Source: Thermus caldilimi (GTDB lineage: Bacteria > Deinococcota > Deinococci > Deinococcales > Thermaceae). From it: a stretch of 64,000 bases of DNA. The position numbers were made by a program, and so were the translations under genes. A model generated the notes under the pieces. It ran no database searches, had not been told where the DNA came from, and worked only from the letters and a program-made list of their open reading frames with translations. Of the stretch, positions 33,601 through 40,722 are shown in pieces; position 1 is the stretch's first letter, and each line of letters begins with the position of its first letter. Where the stretch lies: NCBI RefSeq assembly GCF_004684245.1, contig NZ_CP038452.1:682001-746000 (forward strand), given 5' to 3'.

Positions 33601-33712
33601 CCATCAGAAGCGCACCATGGAAGCCTGCCACGCCCTCTATGGGGTCACCGCCCAAGGGGGCGTGAGCCGGGTGTTCTCTATCCGCAAGGAGGCTAGCCAT
33701 GACCCTAAATGA
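30680..33712 (+). CDS. smc: Chromosome segregation protein SMC
   Basis: 1010 residues, somewhat short for SMC. Walker A GPNGSGKS is at 35-42, followed by a long coiled coil, a hinge domain around residues 435-520 (LPGVLGVVADLVRPEAGLEL), the return coil, the ABC signature near 917, and Walker B LAVLDE near 942-947 with D-loop ALD. The signature reads LSLGEKTL, where SMC proteins usually have LSGGEK. SMC dimers with ScpA/ScpB compact and align the chromosome. ScpAB genes are not in this window. It overlaps the next gene by 14 bp. Confidence 0.96.
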   Translation: MRDTWRIDRLVLQGFKSFAERIALDFPDPITGIIGPNGSGKSNLVEALRFVTGARAHELRGQELSTFLFHGGEGRPPQAMAEVRLELSRGRERLTVERRIEGDRSLFRVNGRPLSAKALALHLAGTGLGRGGYAIVGQGEVAALLEAPEEVLLAHLEEAAGLRPVAEAARVAEKELQEASRLLEERQRELQELKAQAERLRGEAHRARRAQALDLEALALRASLLEARMEEAQAEIAKAEERLRALTREEETLEKERQALEKRRLALAREEESLRQKLEAVRLRLKEREGIERELKELARLQRALDRPPPEDPGPPVPPPPRPLEELRTQLRHLKAEETRLLAAKKRHEEAFRRYLAETARYEERLKAYQEALAERTRLEEELAGRLEELRDLEGKMAERKGLETRLADLRAQAQGALREAERLRRLLEAGSDLLEGPRKVRRLPGVLGVVADLVRPEAGLELALEVALGPRLQWVLTQDEEAAKNAIALLKREGGRATFLPLTLLSPPPPPSPPPAPGLLGPAFRLARLRHLGLPEEQILLALLGDTLVFADLDAALAYRKAGGRERAVTLEGEVLERLGALSGGRLKGSGETLLLRRRLEDLETEQEQLAREIKALEEALASFPPPRRLEEARAQVGALQARLRSPLPLPPQPPAPPQETWEEARLLALGKEKEELEGILAQAEAHERWRLLSQAREAWAASQEEVRRIQTRMEELKAKLAATQPLLAKAQELEERLKAVRAERTNLEDQQTRALTRANALLSERENLRLLLARREALLEELGRERASFLPLDRLPGTPRTLQAKLAQVERERVALGPVNALAERELMELETRLEAQVKEVLEATEALLRLEAEAKAVEQAYGERLKESYQVFQNAFQKYALALLGARAEVKREGQGLKLVVIPAGKRTQDLRLLSLGEKTLGALAFLFSLGELQGGLPLAVLDEVDAALDEANLVRFTRFLNSGKQFILVTHQKRTMEACHALYGVTAQGGVSRVFSIRKEASHDPK

Positions 33713-34025
33713 GTACCAGCAGGAGGCCAAGAAAACCGCCCTTTACCCCGAAGCCTACCGGCTTCTTTACCCCACCCTGGGCCTGACGGGGGAAGCCGGG
33801 GAACTGGCCAACAAGGTAAAAAAAATCCTCCGGGACCATGGAGGAAACCTCAGCCAAGCTGCCCGGGAGGATCTGGTGGCTGAGCTCGGGGATGTGCTTT
33901 GGTATATAGCCCAGCTGGCCACCGACCTGGGGGTGAGCCTGGAGGAGGTGGCTCAAGGCAACCTGACCAAGCTCCGCTCCCGCCTGGAACGGGGGAAGCT
34001 GGGAGGCTCAGGAGATAATCGCTAA
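33699..34025 (+). CDS. MazG-like nucleotide pyrophosphohydrolase
   Basis: 108 residues of the all-alpha MazG/NTP-PPase superfamily. The metal-binding acidic motif is split as GEAGEL (about 30-35) and ELGDVLWY (about 65-72), with a Lys-rich helix between. It probably removes pyrophosphate from a non-canonical or damaged nucleotide. It overlaps smc by 14 bp; the link to chromosome maintenance is plausible but not proven. Confidence 0.8.
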   Translation: MTLNEYQQEAKKTALYPEAYRLLYPTLGLTGEAGELANKVKKILRDHGGNLSQAAREDLVAELGDVLWYIAQLATDLGVSLEEVAQGNLTKLRSRLERGKLGGSGDNR

Positions 34026-34035
34026 CGAAAATCAC

Positions 34036-34064
34036 TTGCATCTAATACCTCATTAGGGTATGAT
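34036..34064 (+). promoter_or_regulatory. Peroxiredoxin promoter with palindrome in the spacer
   Basis: TTGCAT (34036-34041), a 17-bp spacer and TATGAT (34059-34064). The spacer contains CTAATacctcATTAG (34042-34056), a 5-bp inverted repeat between -35 and -10, a position suited to a repressor. The leader of about 30 nt ends in GGAGGT 5 nt before the ATG. Confidence 0.7.
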
Positions 34065-34100
34065 GGCCTTTGGCTGGCATATCAGCCGAGGAGGTAAAAG

Positions 34101-34751
34101 ATGGAAGAAACCGTTACCCTACCCCGTTTGAACGAACCCGCCCCGGACTTCGTGGCCAAGACCACGGCTGGAGAGCTTCGGCTATCCGACCTCAAGGGCA
34201 AATGGGTGGTGCTCTTCAGCCACCCCGCCGACTTCACCCCGGTCTGCTCCACGGAGTTCCTGGCCTTCGCCCGGCGTCAAAAGGAGTTTGAAGAACTGGG
34301 AGTCCAGCTGGTGGGCCTTTCCATTGACTCCATCTACTCCCACCTAGCCTGGCTTAAGGACCTCGAGGAGGTGTCCGGGATCTCCATCAACTTCCCGGTC
34401 ATCGCCGACCTGGACATGAAGGTGTCCAGGCTCTACGGCATGATCCACCCCGCAGCCAGCGAAACCGCTGCGGTGCGGGCGGTGTTCATCATCGACCCCA
34501 ACGGCATCCTCCGGGGCATGCTCTACTATCCCCTCACCACTGGCCGCAACATCGACGAGATCCTGCGCTTCATCCGGGCCCTCCAGTTCACCGACCGCAC
34601 CGGCTTGAACACCCCCGCCGACTGGCAGCCGGGTGAGCCCGCCATCGTGAAGCCCCCAGCCACCCTGGACGAGGTCAAGGCCGACGAGGCCAGGAAGGCC
34701 GAGTACACGGAGTACAAGCGCTGGTATCTACGCCTTAAGAAGGCGGAGTAA
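34101..34751 (+). CDS. Peroxiredoxin, 1-Cys (Prx6) type
   Basis: 216 residues. The peroxidatic Cys49 is in HPADFTPVCSTEF. It is the only cysteine in the protein, so there is no resolving Cys and this is a 1-Cys enzyme needing an external thiol. The long C-terminal region after GRNIDEILR (dimerisation domain) is typical of archaeal/Prx6-type enzymes. It reduces H2O2 and organic peroxides. It stands alone with its own promoter and terminator. Confidence 0.94.
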   Translation: MEETVTLPRLNEPAPDFVAKTTAGELRLSDLKGKWVVLFSHPADFTPVCSTEFLAFARRQKEFEELGVQLVGLSIDSIYSHLAWLKDLEEVSGISINFPVIADLDMKVSRLYGMIHPAASETAAVRAVFIIDPNGILRGMLYYPLTTGRNIDEILRFIRALQFTDRTGLNTPADWQPGEPAIVKPPATLDEVKADEARKAEYTEYKRWYLRLKKAE

Positions 34752-34770
34752 GAAGGCGGTGTAGGAAAAT

Positions 34771-34802
34771 CCCCCGGGGACCCCACCCCGGGGGGCTTTC
34801 CT
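34771..34802 (+). terminator. Peroxiredoxin terminator
   Basis: CCCCCGGGG (34771-34779), a 6-nt loop and CCCCGGGGG (34786-34794), followed by CTTTCCTT. It can also serve the convergent zinc-ribbon gene. Confidence 0.75.
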
Positions 34803-34808
34803 TAAAGC

Positions 34809-35057
34809 CTAATCGAAGAGGTCAAAGATCTCCAGGAAGCCCTTTTTCTTTCGGTAGGGCTTCCCCTCCTTGCGGTAGTAGGCCTCCCGCTCCTCCTCGT
34901 AGGCTCGCTCCACCTCCTTGGCCTCTGCCAGGAGTTTTTCCAGCTCCCCCTTATCCAGCCACACCCCCCCGCACTGGGGGCAGACGTCGATGAGGACCCC
35001 GCGCCTTTCCACCTCCTTCATGCCCACCTGGCAGTTGGGACAAAGGAGGAGGGGCAT
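34809..35057 (-). CDS. Small TFIIB-type zinc-ribbon protein
   Basis: 82 residues. Two CxxC knuckles (Cys6/Cys9 in CPNC and Cys26/Cys29 in CPQCGGVW) followed by LDKGELEKL form the zf-TFIIB ribbon found in small bacterial proteins. A Lys/Glu-rich helix and KKKGFLEIFDLFD close the protein. Function unknown. It starts right at the end of the metallopeptidase gene, so both depend on the Mn-riboswitch leader. Confidence 0.8.
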   Translation of the reverse strand: MPLLLCPNCQVGMKEVERRGVLIDVCPQCGGVWLDKGELEKLLAEAKEVERAYEEEREAYYRKEGKPYRKKKGFLEIFDLFD

Positions 35058-35738
35058 CTACTCCTCCCTCCGGCCCATGAGAAGGCTGGCATAGTAAAGG
35101 ATAGTGGCCAAGGAGCTGGCCAAGGCGGCCACGTAGGTGAGGGCTGCCCAGGTGAGCACCTGCCGGGCAGGGGCCATCTCCTGCTGGGAAAGGAAGCCCA
35201 TGCGCCGCAGGAACTCCAGGGCCCGCCTGGAGGCATCGAACTCCACGGGGAGGGTCACCAGCTGGAATAGGGCCACCGCCAGGTAGAGGTAAAGCCCGAG
35301 CTTGGCCAAGCCGATGGCCCCCAGCATCAACCCGCCCACCACCAGGATTGGACCTAGGTTGGTGCCCAGGCTGGCCGCCGGCCACAGGCTAGCCCGCACC
35401 CGAAGCCAGGTGTAGCCATGGGCATCCTGGACCGCATGCCCCACCTCGTGGGCGGACACCGCCAGGGCCGCCAGGCTGGGCGAGGCGTAGTTAGGCTCGG
35501 AAAGCCGCACCGCCTTGGCGTGGGGGTCGTAGTGGTCTGTGAGGGCCCCGGGCACCGGCTCCACCCGGACGTGGGTGAGGCCATGGGCATCCAGGATGGC
35601 CCGGGCCACCTGGGCCCCCGTAAGCCCCCGGCTGTTGGCCACCCGGCTGAACCGGGCAAAGGTGGCCTGGAGACCGCCTTGAATCGCCAGGCTGGCCACG
35701 AAGACCAACCCCATGAGCAAGAGCGCCAGCATGTCCAT
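35058..35738 (-). CDS. Membrane zinc metallopeptidase, YugP/DUF-type
   Basis: 226 residues. An N-terminal membrane helix (about 3-20) is followed by a soluble part with HEVGH at 97-101 (HExxH zinc motif in SAHEVGHAVQDAHGY) and two to three C-terminal hydrophobic segments. This is the YugP-type membrane-bound peptidase layout. The ATG at 35738 is chosen for the GGAGGT 8 nt upstream; the open frame extends further up but crosses the riboswitch terminator. The 5' leader is a yybP-ykoY Mn2+ riboswitch, suggesting Mn-dependent expression. Its substrate is unknown. Confidence 0.85.
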   Translation of the reverse strand: MDMLALLLMGLVFVASLAIQGGLQATFARFSRVANSRGLTGAQVARAILDAHGLTHVRVEPVPGALTDHYDPHAKAVRLSEPNYASPSLAALAVSAHEVGHAVQDAHGYTWLRVRASLWPAASLGTNLGPILVVGGLMLGAIGLAKLGLYLYLAVALFQLVTLPVEFDASRRALEFLRRMGFLSQQEMAPARQVLTWAALTYVAALASSLATILYYASLLMGRREE

Positions 35739-35766
35739 TCCCGTCCACCTCCTTCCGGAGAGTAGC

Positions 35767-35797
35767 AAAAACCGAGGCCACCCATACAGGTGGTCTC
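35767..35797 (-). terminator. Terminator of the Mn riboswitch expression platform
   Basis: On the - strand GAG-A-CCACC, loop TGTATG, GGTGG-C-CTC, then GGTTTTTG: an intrinsic terminator right after the aptamer. Its 5' arm begins in the aptamer's conserved GCGAGACC. The upstream AACCGCGG (35881-35888) is complementary, with one mismatch, to CCTCGGTT (35770-35777), offering an alternative pairing. Confidence 0.75.
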
Positions 35798-35890
35798 GCC
35801 ATGCGCCCTTAAGCGCCCCAGCCGACCGGGGATTTCTCCCGTACTGACGACCGGCTGGCCCCATAAGGGGCGGCTACTCCCCGCGGTTCC
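35790..35890 (-). ncRNA. yybP-ykoY (Mn2+) riboswitch aptamer
   Basis: The conserved landmarks of this class appear in order on the - strand: GGGGAGTAGCC, a short hairpin CCCC-TTAT-GGGG, GTCGTCAGTACGGGAG, CTCCCGG-like closing TCCCCGGTC, a second helical arm, and GGCGAGACC. This matches the remembered Lactococcus and Xanthomonas Mn2+-sensor structures. It is followed by a terminator and then the metallopeptidase gene. The region 35739-35920 has no other feature. Confidence 0.85.
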
Positions 35891-35891
35891 C

Positions 35892-35920
35892 TTTATACCA
35901 GACTCCGCCCTTTCTGGCAA
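35892..35920 (-). promoter_or_regulatory. Promoter of the Mn-riboswitch transcript
   Basis: TTGCCA (35915-35920), a 17-bp spacer and TATAAA (35892-35897) on the - strand. Transcription would begin a few bases before the aptamer. Confidence 0.7.
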
Positions 35921-35996
35921 GGATCGGGACGGGAATGTGCACGGACCCCCTTTACTGTTCCTCGCTCAAGGGTATCTTGTGGGCGGGAGGTGAGGT

Positions 35997-36854
35997 ATGG
36001 GCTACGCGCATCCCGAGGTTCTGGTGAGCACGGACTGGGTCCAGGAGCACCTGGGGGATCCTAGGGTGAGGATCCTCGAGGTGGACGAGGACATCCTGCT
36101 CTACGAGACCGGCCATATTCCCGGGGCACAGAAGGTGGACTGGCAACGGGATTTCTGGGATCCGGTGGTGCGGGACTTTGTGGACGAGGAGGGGTTCGCC
36201 AACCTCATGGAAAGGCTTGGGATCTCCAACGACACCACCGTGGTCCTTTACGGGGACAAGAACAACTGGTGGGCCGCCTATGCCTTCTGGTTCTTCAAAT
36301 ATAACGGCCACCAGGATGTGCGCCTCATGAACGGAGGGCGGCAGAAGTGGGTGGAGGAAGGCCGTCCCCTTTCCACCGAGGTGCCCACTTACCCCAAGGG
36401 GAGCTACCGGGTACCCTACCGGGACGAGTCCATCCGCGCTTACCGGGACGAGGTCCTCAAGCACATCCTCAAGGTGAAAGAGGGCAAGGGGGCTCTGGTG
36501 GACGTGCGGAGCCCCGAGGAGTACCGGGGGGAGCTCACCCACATGCCCAACTACCCTCAGGAAGGAGCCCTACGGGCCGGCCATATCCCAGGGGCCAAGA
36601 ACATCCCCTGGGCCAAGGCGGTGAACCCCGATGGCACCTTTAAAAGCGCCGAGGAGCTGAGGGCCCTCTACGAGCCCTTAGGGGTAACCCCTGACAAGGA
36701 TGTGGTGGTCTATTGCCGCATCGCCGAGCGCTCCAGCCACTCCTGGTTTGTCCTCAAGTACCTCCTCGGCCACCCCCACGTGAAAAACTACGACGGCTCC
36801 TGGACGGAGTGGGGCAACCTGGTGGGGGTTCCGGTAGCCAAAGGGGAGGAATAG
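35997..36854 (+). CDS. Thiosulfate/3-mercaptopyruvate sulfurtransferase, two rhodanese domains
   Basis: 285 residues in two rhodanese domains. The C-terminal one (about 150-280) carries the active loop CRIAERS with the persulfide Cys240. The N-terminal one has YGDKNNWW at the same place and lacks the Cys, so it is structural. The loop composition is closer to thiosulfate than to mercaptopyruvate sulfurtransferases. It moves sulfane sulfur to cyanide or thiol acceptors. GGGAGGT sits 5 nt before the ATG. Confidence 0.92.
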   Translation: MGYAHPEVLVSTDWVQEHLGDPRVRILEVDEDILLYETGHIPGAQKVDWQRDFWDPVVRDFVDEEGFANLMERLGISNDTTVVLYGDKNNWWAAYAFWFFKYNGHQDVRLMNGGRQKWVEEGRPLSTEVPTYPKGSYRVPYRDESIRAYRDEVLKHILKVKEGKGALVDVRSPEEYRGELTHMPNYPQEGALRAGHIPGAKNIPWAKAVNPDGTFKSAEELRALYEPLGVTPDKDVVVYCRIAERSSHSWFVLKYLLGHPHVKNYDGSWTEWGNLVGVPVAKGEE

Positions 36855-36855
36855 C

Positions 36856-37719
36856 TCAATCCTCGGAAGCCTCCCCCAGGGCCTGGGCGGCCAGCCGACG
36901 CCCCGTGGGGGTGTCCGCCAACCCCCCCAGGCCTGTTTCCTTGAGCTCCAAGGGCAGGAGGCGGCCGATGCCCGCCATGGCCAGGATCACCTCGTCGGGG
37001 GGGATCACGCTCCTTATCCCCGCCAGGGCCATGGAGGCGGCGCTCACCGCATGCACCGCATAAAAACCATTGCGCATCACGCAGGGCACCTCCACGAACC
37101 CCCCCACGGGATCACAAACCAGGCCCAGGGTGTTCTGCAGGGCCAAGGCCGCCGCATGGGCAGAGGCCTCGGAGCTTCCCCCGAGAAGCTCGGTAACGGC
37201 GGCTGCCGCCATGGCCGCCGAGGAGCCAATTTCCGCCTGGCACCCCCCGCTGGCCCCGGCGATGTAGATCTGGCGGTGGATGATCTTGGCCACCCCGGCG
37301 GCCAGGACCATGGGCATGAGGAGGTCCTCGTCGGGGATGCCCAGGTGATCCGCCACGCCCAGCAAGGCCCCAGGAAGCGTCCCGGCGCTACCCGCCGTGG
37401 GTGCGGCCACGATTCGGCCCATGCGGGCATTTTCCTCGTTGACCGCCATGGCGTAGGCCTGGACCCGCTTTAAAAGCGGATCCCGCAAGGTATCCGGGGC
37501 CTCCCACAAGGTCTTGGCATTCTTCCCCACCATGCCCGCCACGCTGGGGGCATCCGAGGCAAGACCCCTCCGGATGGAATCCCGCATGACGCCAAGGCGC
37601 TCCCGAAGCTTATCCAGAATAGCCTCGGGAGCCAGCCCGGTTTCCTCCACCTCCTCGCGGAGCAGGGCCTCCGACGCCCGGCCGGGAAGGGCGGCAAGGT
37701 CGTTCAGGGTCAAGGGCAT
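36856..37719 (-). CDS. sdaAA: L-serine dehydratase, alpha subunit
   Basis: 287 residues. It matches the catalytic alpha domain of iron-sulfur L-serine dehydratases: [31 protein letters not shown] and EVPCVMRN, giving three Cys ligands for the [4Fe-4S] cluster. It deaminates serine to pyruvate. The beta subunit (sdaAB) is not adjacent. A TATACT box ends 6 nt before the ATG, so this is another leaderless start. The end is 1 bp from the convergent rhodanese stop with no terminator visible. Confidence 0.93.
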   Translation of the reverse strand: MPLTLNDLAALPGRASEALLREEVEETGLAPEAILDKLRERLGVMRDSIRRGLASDAPSVAGMVGKNAKTLWEAPDTLRDPLLKRVQAYAMAVNEENARMGRIVAAPTAGSAGTLPGALLGVADHLGIPDEDLLMPMVLAAGVAKIIHRQIYIAGASGGCQAEIGSSAAMAAAAVTELLGGSSEASAHAAALALQNTLGLVCDPVGGFVEVPCVMRNGFYAVHAVSAASMALAGIRSVIPPDEVILAMAGIGRLLPLELKETGLGGLADTPTGRRLAAQALGEASED

Positions 37720-37777
37720 AGCCTAAGTATAGGCTTTGGCCTCGTTTTCACACCTCGGGCCTATGCTAAAAGCCAGG

Positions 37778-38383
37778 ATGGGCAACCCTGGATCCCGCCT
37801 CCGCGTGCTGATCGCCGACGACCACCCCCTCTTCCGCTTGGGGCTTAGGGCGGGCCTCGAGGGGGAAGGGCTCGTGGTGGTGGCCGAGGCCCAGGATGGG
37901 AAGGAGGCCTTGGAAAAGACCCTGGCCCTGAACCCGGAGGCGGTCCTCCTGGACCTGAGGATGCCCGTATTGGATGGGCTAGAGTGCACCCGTATGCTCC
38001 GGAAGAAGGGGTATTCCGGCCTCATCGCCCTCCTCACCACCTACCAGGAGCCCGCCCTGGTGCGGGAGGCGTTTTTGGCCGGGGCCGACGCCTACTTTTC
38101 CAAGGAGCTCTCCGCTCCCGAACTCAAAAGGCGCCTTCTCCGCGTGGCCCAGGGGGAGGAAAAACTGAAGCCCCCCGACCTTCCCAGCCTCACCTCGAGG
38201 GAGGAGGAAGTCCTCCGCCTCCTGGCCCAGGGGCTTTCCGTGAAGGAGGTGGCCAAGGCCCTGGGCCTTTCCCCGGACACGGTAAAGGACCACCTGGAAA
38301 GCCTCTACGGCAAGCTCCTGGCCCGAAACCGGGTGGAAGCCCTGGAAAAGGCAAGGTACCTGGGATTCCTGGCGAAGAAATAA
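37778..38383 (+). CDS. NarL/LuxR-family response regulator without adjacent kinase
   Basis: 201 residues. Receiver domain with acidic pair Asp14-Asp15, phospho-acceptor Asp59 (LLDLRMP) and Lys near 109 (SKEL). The LuxR-type HTH runs from LTSREEEVLRLLAQGLS to the end. No histidine kinase is nearby, so the input is unknown. The ATG at 37778 is 10 nt after TATGCT; the in-frame codon at 37736 would extend past that box toward the divergent sdaAA gene and adds residues outside the fold. Confidence 0.88.
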   Translation: MGNPGSRLRVLIADDHPLFRLGLRAGLEGEGLVVVAEAQDGKEALEKTLALNPEAVLLDLRMPVLDGLECTRMLRKKGYSGLIALLTTYQEPALVREAFLAGADAYFSKELSAPELKRRLLRVAQGEEKLKPPDLPSLTSREEEVLRLLAQGLSVKEVAKALGLSPDTVKDHLESLYGKLLARNRVEALEKARYLGFLAKK

Positions 38384-38409
38384 GGAAGGGCGGGCAAACC
38401 CACCCTTCC
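38384..38409. terminator. Bidirectional terminator, response regulator / rplS operon
   Basis: GGAAGGG (38384-38390) and CCCTTCC (38403-38409), extended by an inner GGG/CCC. On the - strand it is followed by TTATTTCTT, so it fits best as the end of the ffh-rplS transcript. Confidence 0.7.
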
Positions 38410-38422
38410 CATAGCCCCCAGT

Positions 38423-38884
38423 TTACTCGGCGGAGGGTTCCCCTTCGGAAGCCGCCTGAGTAGCGTCCTGGGGAACTTCCGCCTCCTCCTTGGCCACCCG
38501 GGCCCTTTCCTGGTCCTGGCCGATGCGCTTGCGGTCGGCGCGGAGCTTGCGGCGGATCTCCCTTTCGGAAAGCTCACGGATGAAGTAGAGCTTGGCCCGC
38601 CGGGCCCGGCCCCGCTGGACGATCTCGATCTTCTCGATGAGAGGGGAGTTCAAGGGAAAGATGCGCTCCACCCCCACGCCGTAGCTTACCTTGCGCACGG
38701 TGAAGCTGGTGTTATACCCGTTCCGCTTGATCTTGATGACGATGCCCTCAAAGTTCTGCACCCGGGTACGGTTGCCTTCCTTTACCCGGTAGGCCACCCG
38801 CACGGTATCCCCGGGCCGGAACTCGGGGAGATCGGTGCGGGCATACTTGGCCTCCACTATCTTAAGCAGCGCTCCTCGGTTCAT
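38423..38884 (-). CDS. rplS: 50S ribosomal protein L19
   Basis: 153 residues starting [22 protein letters not shown], with the conserved core [20 protein letters not shown] and [13 protein letters not shown]19 sits at the 30S-50S interface. As in other Thermus L19 proteins, the C-terminal tail is extended and charged; here it is Glu/Ala-rich. AGGAG lies just before the ATG and a stable hairpin (38904-38919) sits upstream in the 54-bp gap after trmD. Confidence 0.97.
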   Translation of the reverse strand: MNRGALLKIVEAKYARTDLPEFRPGDTVRVAYRVKEGNRTRVQNFEGIVIKIKRNGYNTSFTVRKVSYGVGVERIFPLNSPLIEKIEIVQRGRARRAKLYFIRELSEREIRRKLRADRKRIGQDQERARVAKEEAEVPQDATQAASEGEPSAE

Positions 38885-38903
38885 GTTCTCCTCCCTCCCA
38901 GAG

Positions 38904-38919
38904 GAACCCCGAGGGGTTC
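38904..38919 (-). promoter_or_regulatory. Hairpin in the rplS leader
   Basis: GAACCCC and GGGGTTC separated by 2 nt (or GAACCC-CTCG-GGGTTC with a tetraloop) lie about 20 nt before the rplS ATG. No T-run follows, so a translation-level or processing role is more likely than termination. Confidence 0.45.
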
Positions 38920-38938
38920 ATGGGCAACAGACCTAAGT

Positions 38939-39658
38939 CTAGCCCTCGCGGTCCATTTCCGCAAGCCAGGCCACCTCGAGGGGACCAAGCCTGGCCTCCC
39001 GCACCAGGTCCGGCCTCACGGCAAGGGTCTTCCTCAAGGCTTCCTGCCTGCGCCACCGGTCCACCTCCAGGTGGTTTCCCGAAAGGAGAACCTCCGGCAC
39101 CCGAAGCCCGCGGAACTCCGGGGGACGGGTGTAGTGGGGGTGGTCCAGGAGCCCCCGGACAAAGGAATCCCTCCGGTGGCTTTCCGGATCCCCGATCACC
39201 CCAGGAATAAGCCGGGCGGTGGCCTCCAGCACCGCCAAGGCCGCCACCTCTCCCCCCATGAGCACATAATCCCCGATGGAAAGGGAGCGGGTCACAAAGG
39301 CTTCCACCCGGGCATCGAACCCCTCGTACCGCCCGGAAAGCAGGACCAGGTGATCCCTCTGGGCCAGTTCTTCTGCCACCCGTTGGGTAAAGGGTTCCCC
39401 CGATGGGGAAAGGAGGATCACCTCATCCGCAGGCAGAACGGCCTCCAAGGCGGCCACCGCCACATCTGGGCGGATCACCATCCCCGCCCCGCCGCCATAG
39501 GGGGTGTCGTCCACGCTGCGGTGCCGCCCCAGGCCATAGGCCCTGAGGTCCACCACCTCCACTTGGACGAGACCCCGCTCCTGGGCCTTCTTCAGGAGGG
39601 ATTCCGAAAGCCAGGGGCGTATGAGACCGGGGAAAAGGGTGAGGATACTGTAGCGCAT
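38939..39658 (-). CDS. trmD: tRNA (guanine-N1-)-methyltransferase (m1G37)
   Basis: 239 residues with the SPOUT trefoil-knot SAM site [16 protein letters not shown] and the N-terminal LTLFPGLI...[11 protein letters not shown]. It methylates G37 next to the anticodon and so prevents +1 frameshifting. It starts directly after the rimM stop (TGA then ATG), in the standard rpsP-rimM-trmD-rplS order. Confidence 0.97.
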   Translation of the reverse strand: MRYSILTLFPGLIRPWLSESLLKKAQERGLVQVEVVDLRAYGLGRHRSVDDTPYGGGAGMVIRPDVAVAALEAVLPADEVILLSPSGEPFTQRVAEELAQRDHLVLLSGRYEGFDARVEAFVTRSLSIGDYVLMGGEVAALAVLEATARLIPGVIGDPESHRRDSFVRGLLDHPHYTRPPEFRGLRVPEVLLSGNHLEVDRWRRQEALRKTLAVRPDLVREARLGPLEVAWLAEMDREG

Positions 39659-40147
39659 TCAGTCAAAGAGACCGGGGATGGGCTCCACATGGATACCCTC
39701 TGCCTCCACCCGCACGTAAGGTGCCTGCAGGGGTACCAGGCGCTCCGTCTGGTCGCGAAGCCTTTCCCCCACGCCCTTGATCACCAGGACATCCTGGGCT
39801 CCCGCGTCCAGGATGTCCACCACCTCCCCCATCTTCACCCCCCCTACGTAAACGGGTAAGCCGATAAGGGCAAAATAGTAGTACTGGCCTTCCTCGAGGG
39901 GAGGAAGCTCCTCCACCTCGGCATACACCCGGAGGCCCACCAAGGGCTCGGCCAGCTCCCGGCTGGAAACCCCCGCCAGGTGAACCACCAGGTCATCCCC
40001 CACCTGGTAGAGATCCTCCACCGCCCGCCAGCCATGCCCTTCCACGTAGACCCGCTCCAGGTGAACCACCACCGGCTCACCCCGGAACTTCAGACCCCCG
40101 CGCAGGGCATAGGGGGCACCGAACCGACCGATCTCCACCAAACGCAT
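39659..40147 (-). CDS. rimM: Ribosome maturation factor RimM
   Basis: 162 residues. The N-terminal barrel begins RLVEIGRFGAPYALRGGLKF, and the PRC-like barrel has YYYFALIGLPVYV...GEVVDILDAGAQDVLVI. RimM binds S19 in the 30S head during late assembly. It lies between khpA and trmD in the conserved operon. Confidence 0.95.
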   Translation of the reverse strand: MRLVEIGRFGAPYALRGGLKFRGEPVVVHLERVYVEGHGWRAVEDLYQVGDDLVVHLAGVSSRELAEPLVGLRVYAEVEELPPLEEGQYYYFALIGLPVYVGGVKMGEVVDILDAGAQDVLVIKGVGERLRDQTERLVPLQAPYVRVEAEGIHVEPIPGLFD

Positions 40148-40177
40148 CCCTAATCCATTATGCCAAAGCCCCGCGGC

Positions 40178-40396
40178 CTAGCGCACCTCCACCCCCACCT
40201 TGCGCTTGGCGTAGGCCCTTACCAGGGTACGGATGGACTCAATGACCCGGCCCTGCTTGCCGATGAGCCGGCCCTTGTCCTCGGGGGCCACTTCCACCAC
40301 GTAAAGGGGACCTTCCCGGGTACGCCTTTCCTGCACCCGGACCCGTTCTGGCTGGTCCACCACGCTCTTGGCCAGGTACTCCACCAAATCCTTCAT
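40178..40396 (-). CDS. khpA: KH-domain RNA-binding protein KhpA
   Basis: 72 residues, a single KH domain with the RNA-gripping GKQG loop (LIGKQGRVIESIR) and the opening LVEYLAKSVVD. KhpA partners with KhpB/EloR in many bacteria and binds mRNAs. It sits between rpsP and rimM, its normal neighbourhood. Confidence 0.95.
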   Translation of the reverse strand: MKDLVEYLAKSVVDQPERVRVQERRTREGPLYVVEVAPEDKGRLIGKQGRVIESIRTLVRAYAKRKVGVEVR

Positions 40397-40461
40397 GGCC
40401 CCATGTTAAGGCAAAAGCGCCGGATGGGTACACCCACCGGCGCCCTCAGGAGTCCTAACCC

Positions 40462-40716
40462 CTAGCCTTCCTTCCTGAAAACCCCCGCCTGCCTGAGAAG
40501 CCTCCGGGCGGTGTCCGTGGGCTGGGCTCCCACGGAAAGCCAGTACTTAGCCCGCTCCACGTCCACCTTCAGCCACTCGGGAGTGGTCTTGCGAGGATCG
40601 TAGTAGCCGATCTTTTCGATGTAAGCGCCGTCGCGCTTCCTTCGGCTGTCGGTGACCACGATACGGTAGTGCGGGTTGTGCTTGGAGCCGAAACGAGAAA
40701 GCCGGATCTTTACCAT
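40462..40716 (-). CDS. rpsP: 30S ribosomal protein S16
   Basis: 84 residues: [40 protein letters not shown] and the C-terminal [17 protein letters not shown]16 stabilises the 16S 5' and central domains. It is 6 bp downstream of ffh and leads into khpA. Confidence 0.97.
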   Translation of the reverse strand: MVKIRLSRFGSKHNPHYRIVVTDSRRKRDGAYIEKIGYYDPRKTTPEWLKVDVERAKYWLSVGAQPTDTARRLLRQAGVFRKEG

Positions 40717-40722
40717 TCTTTC

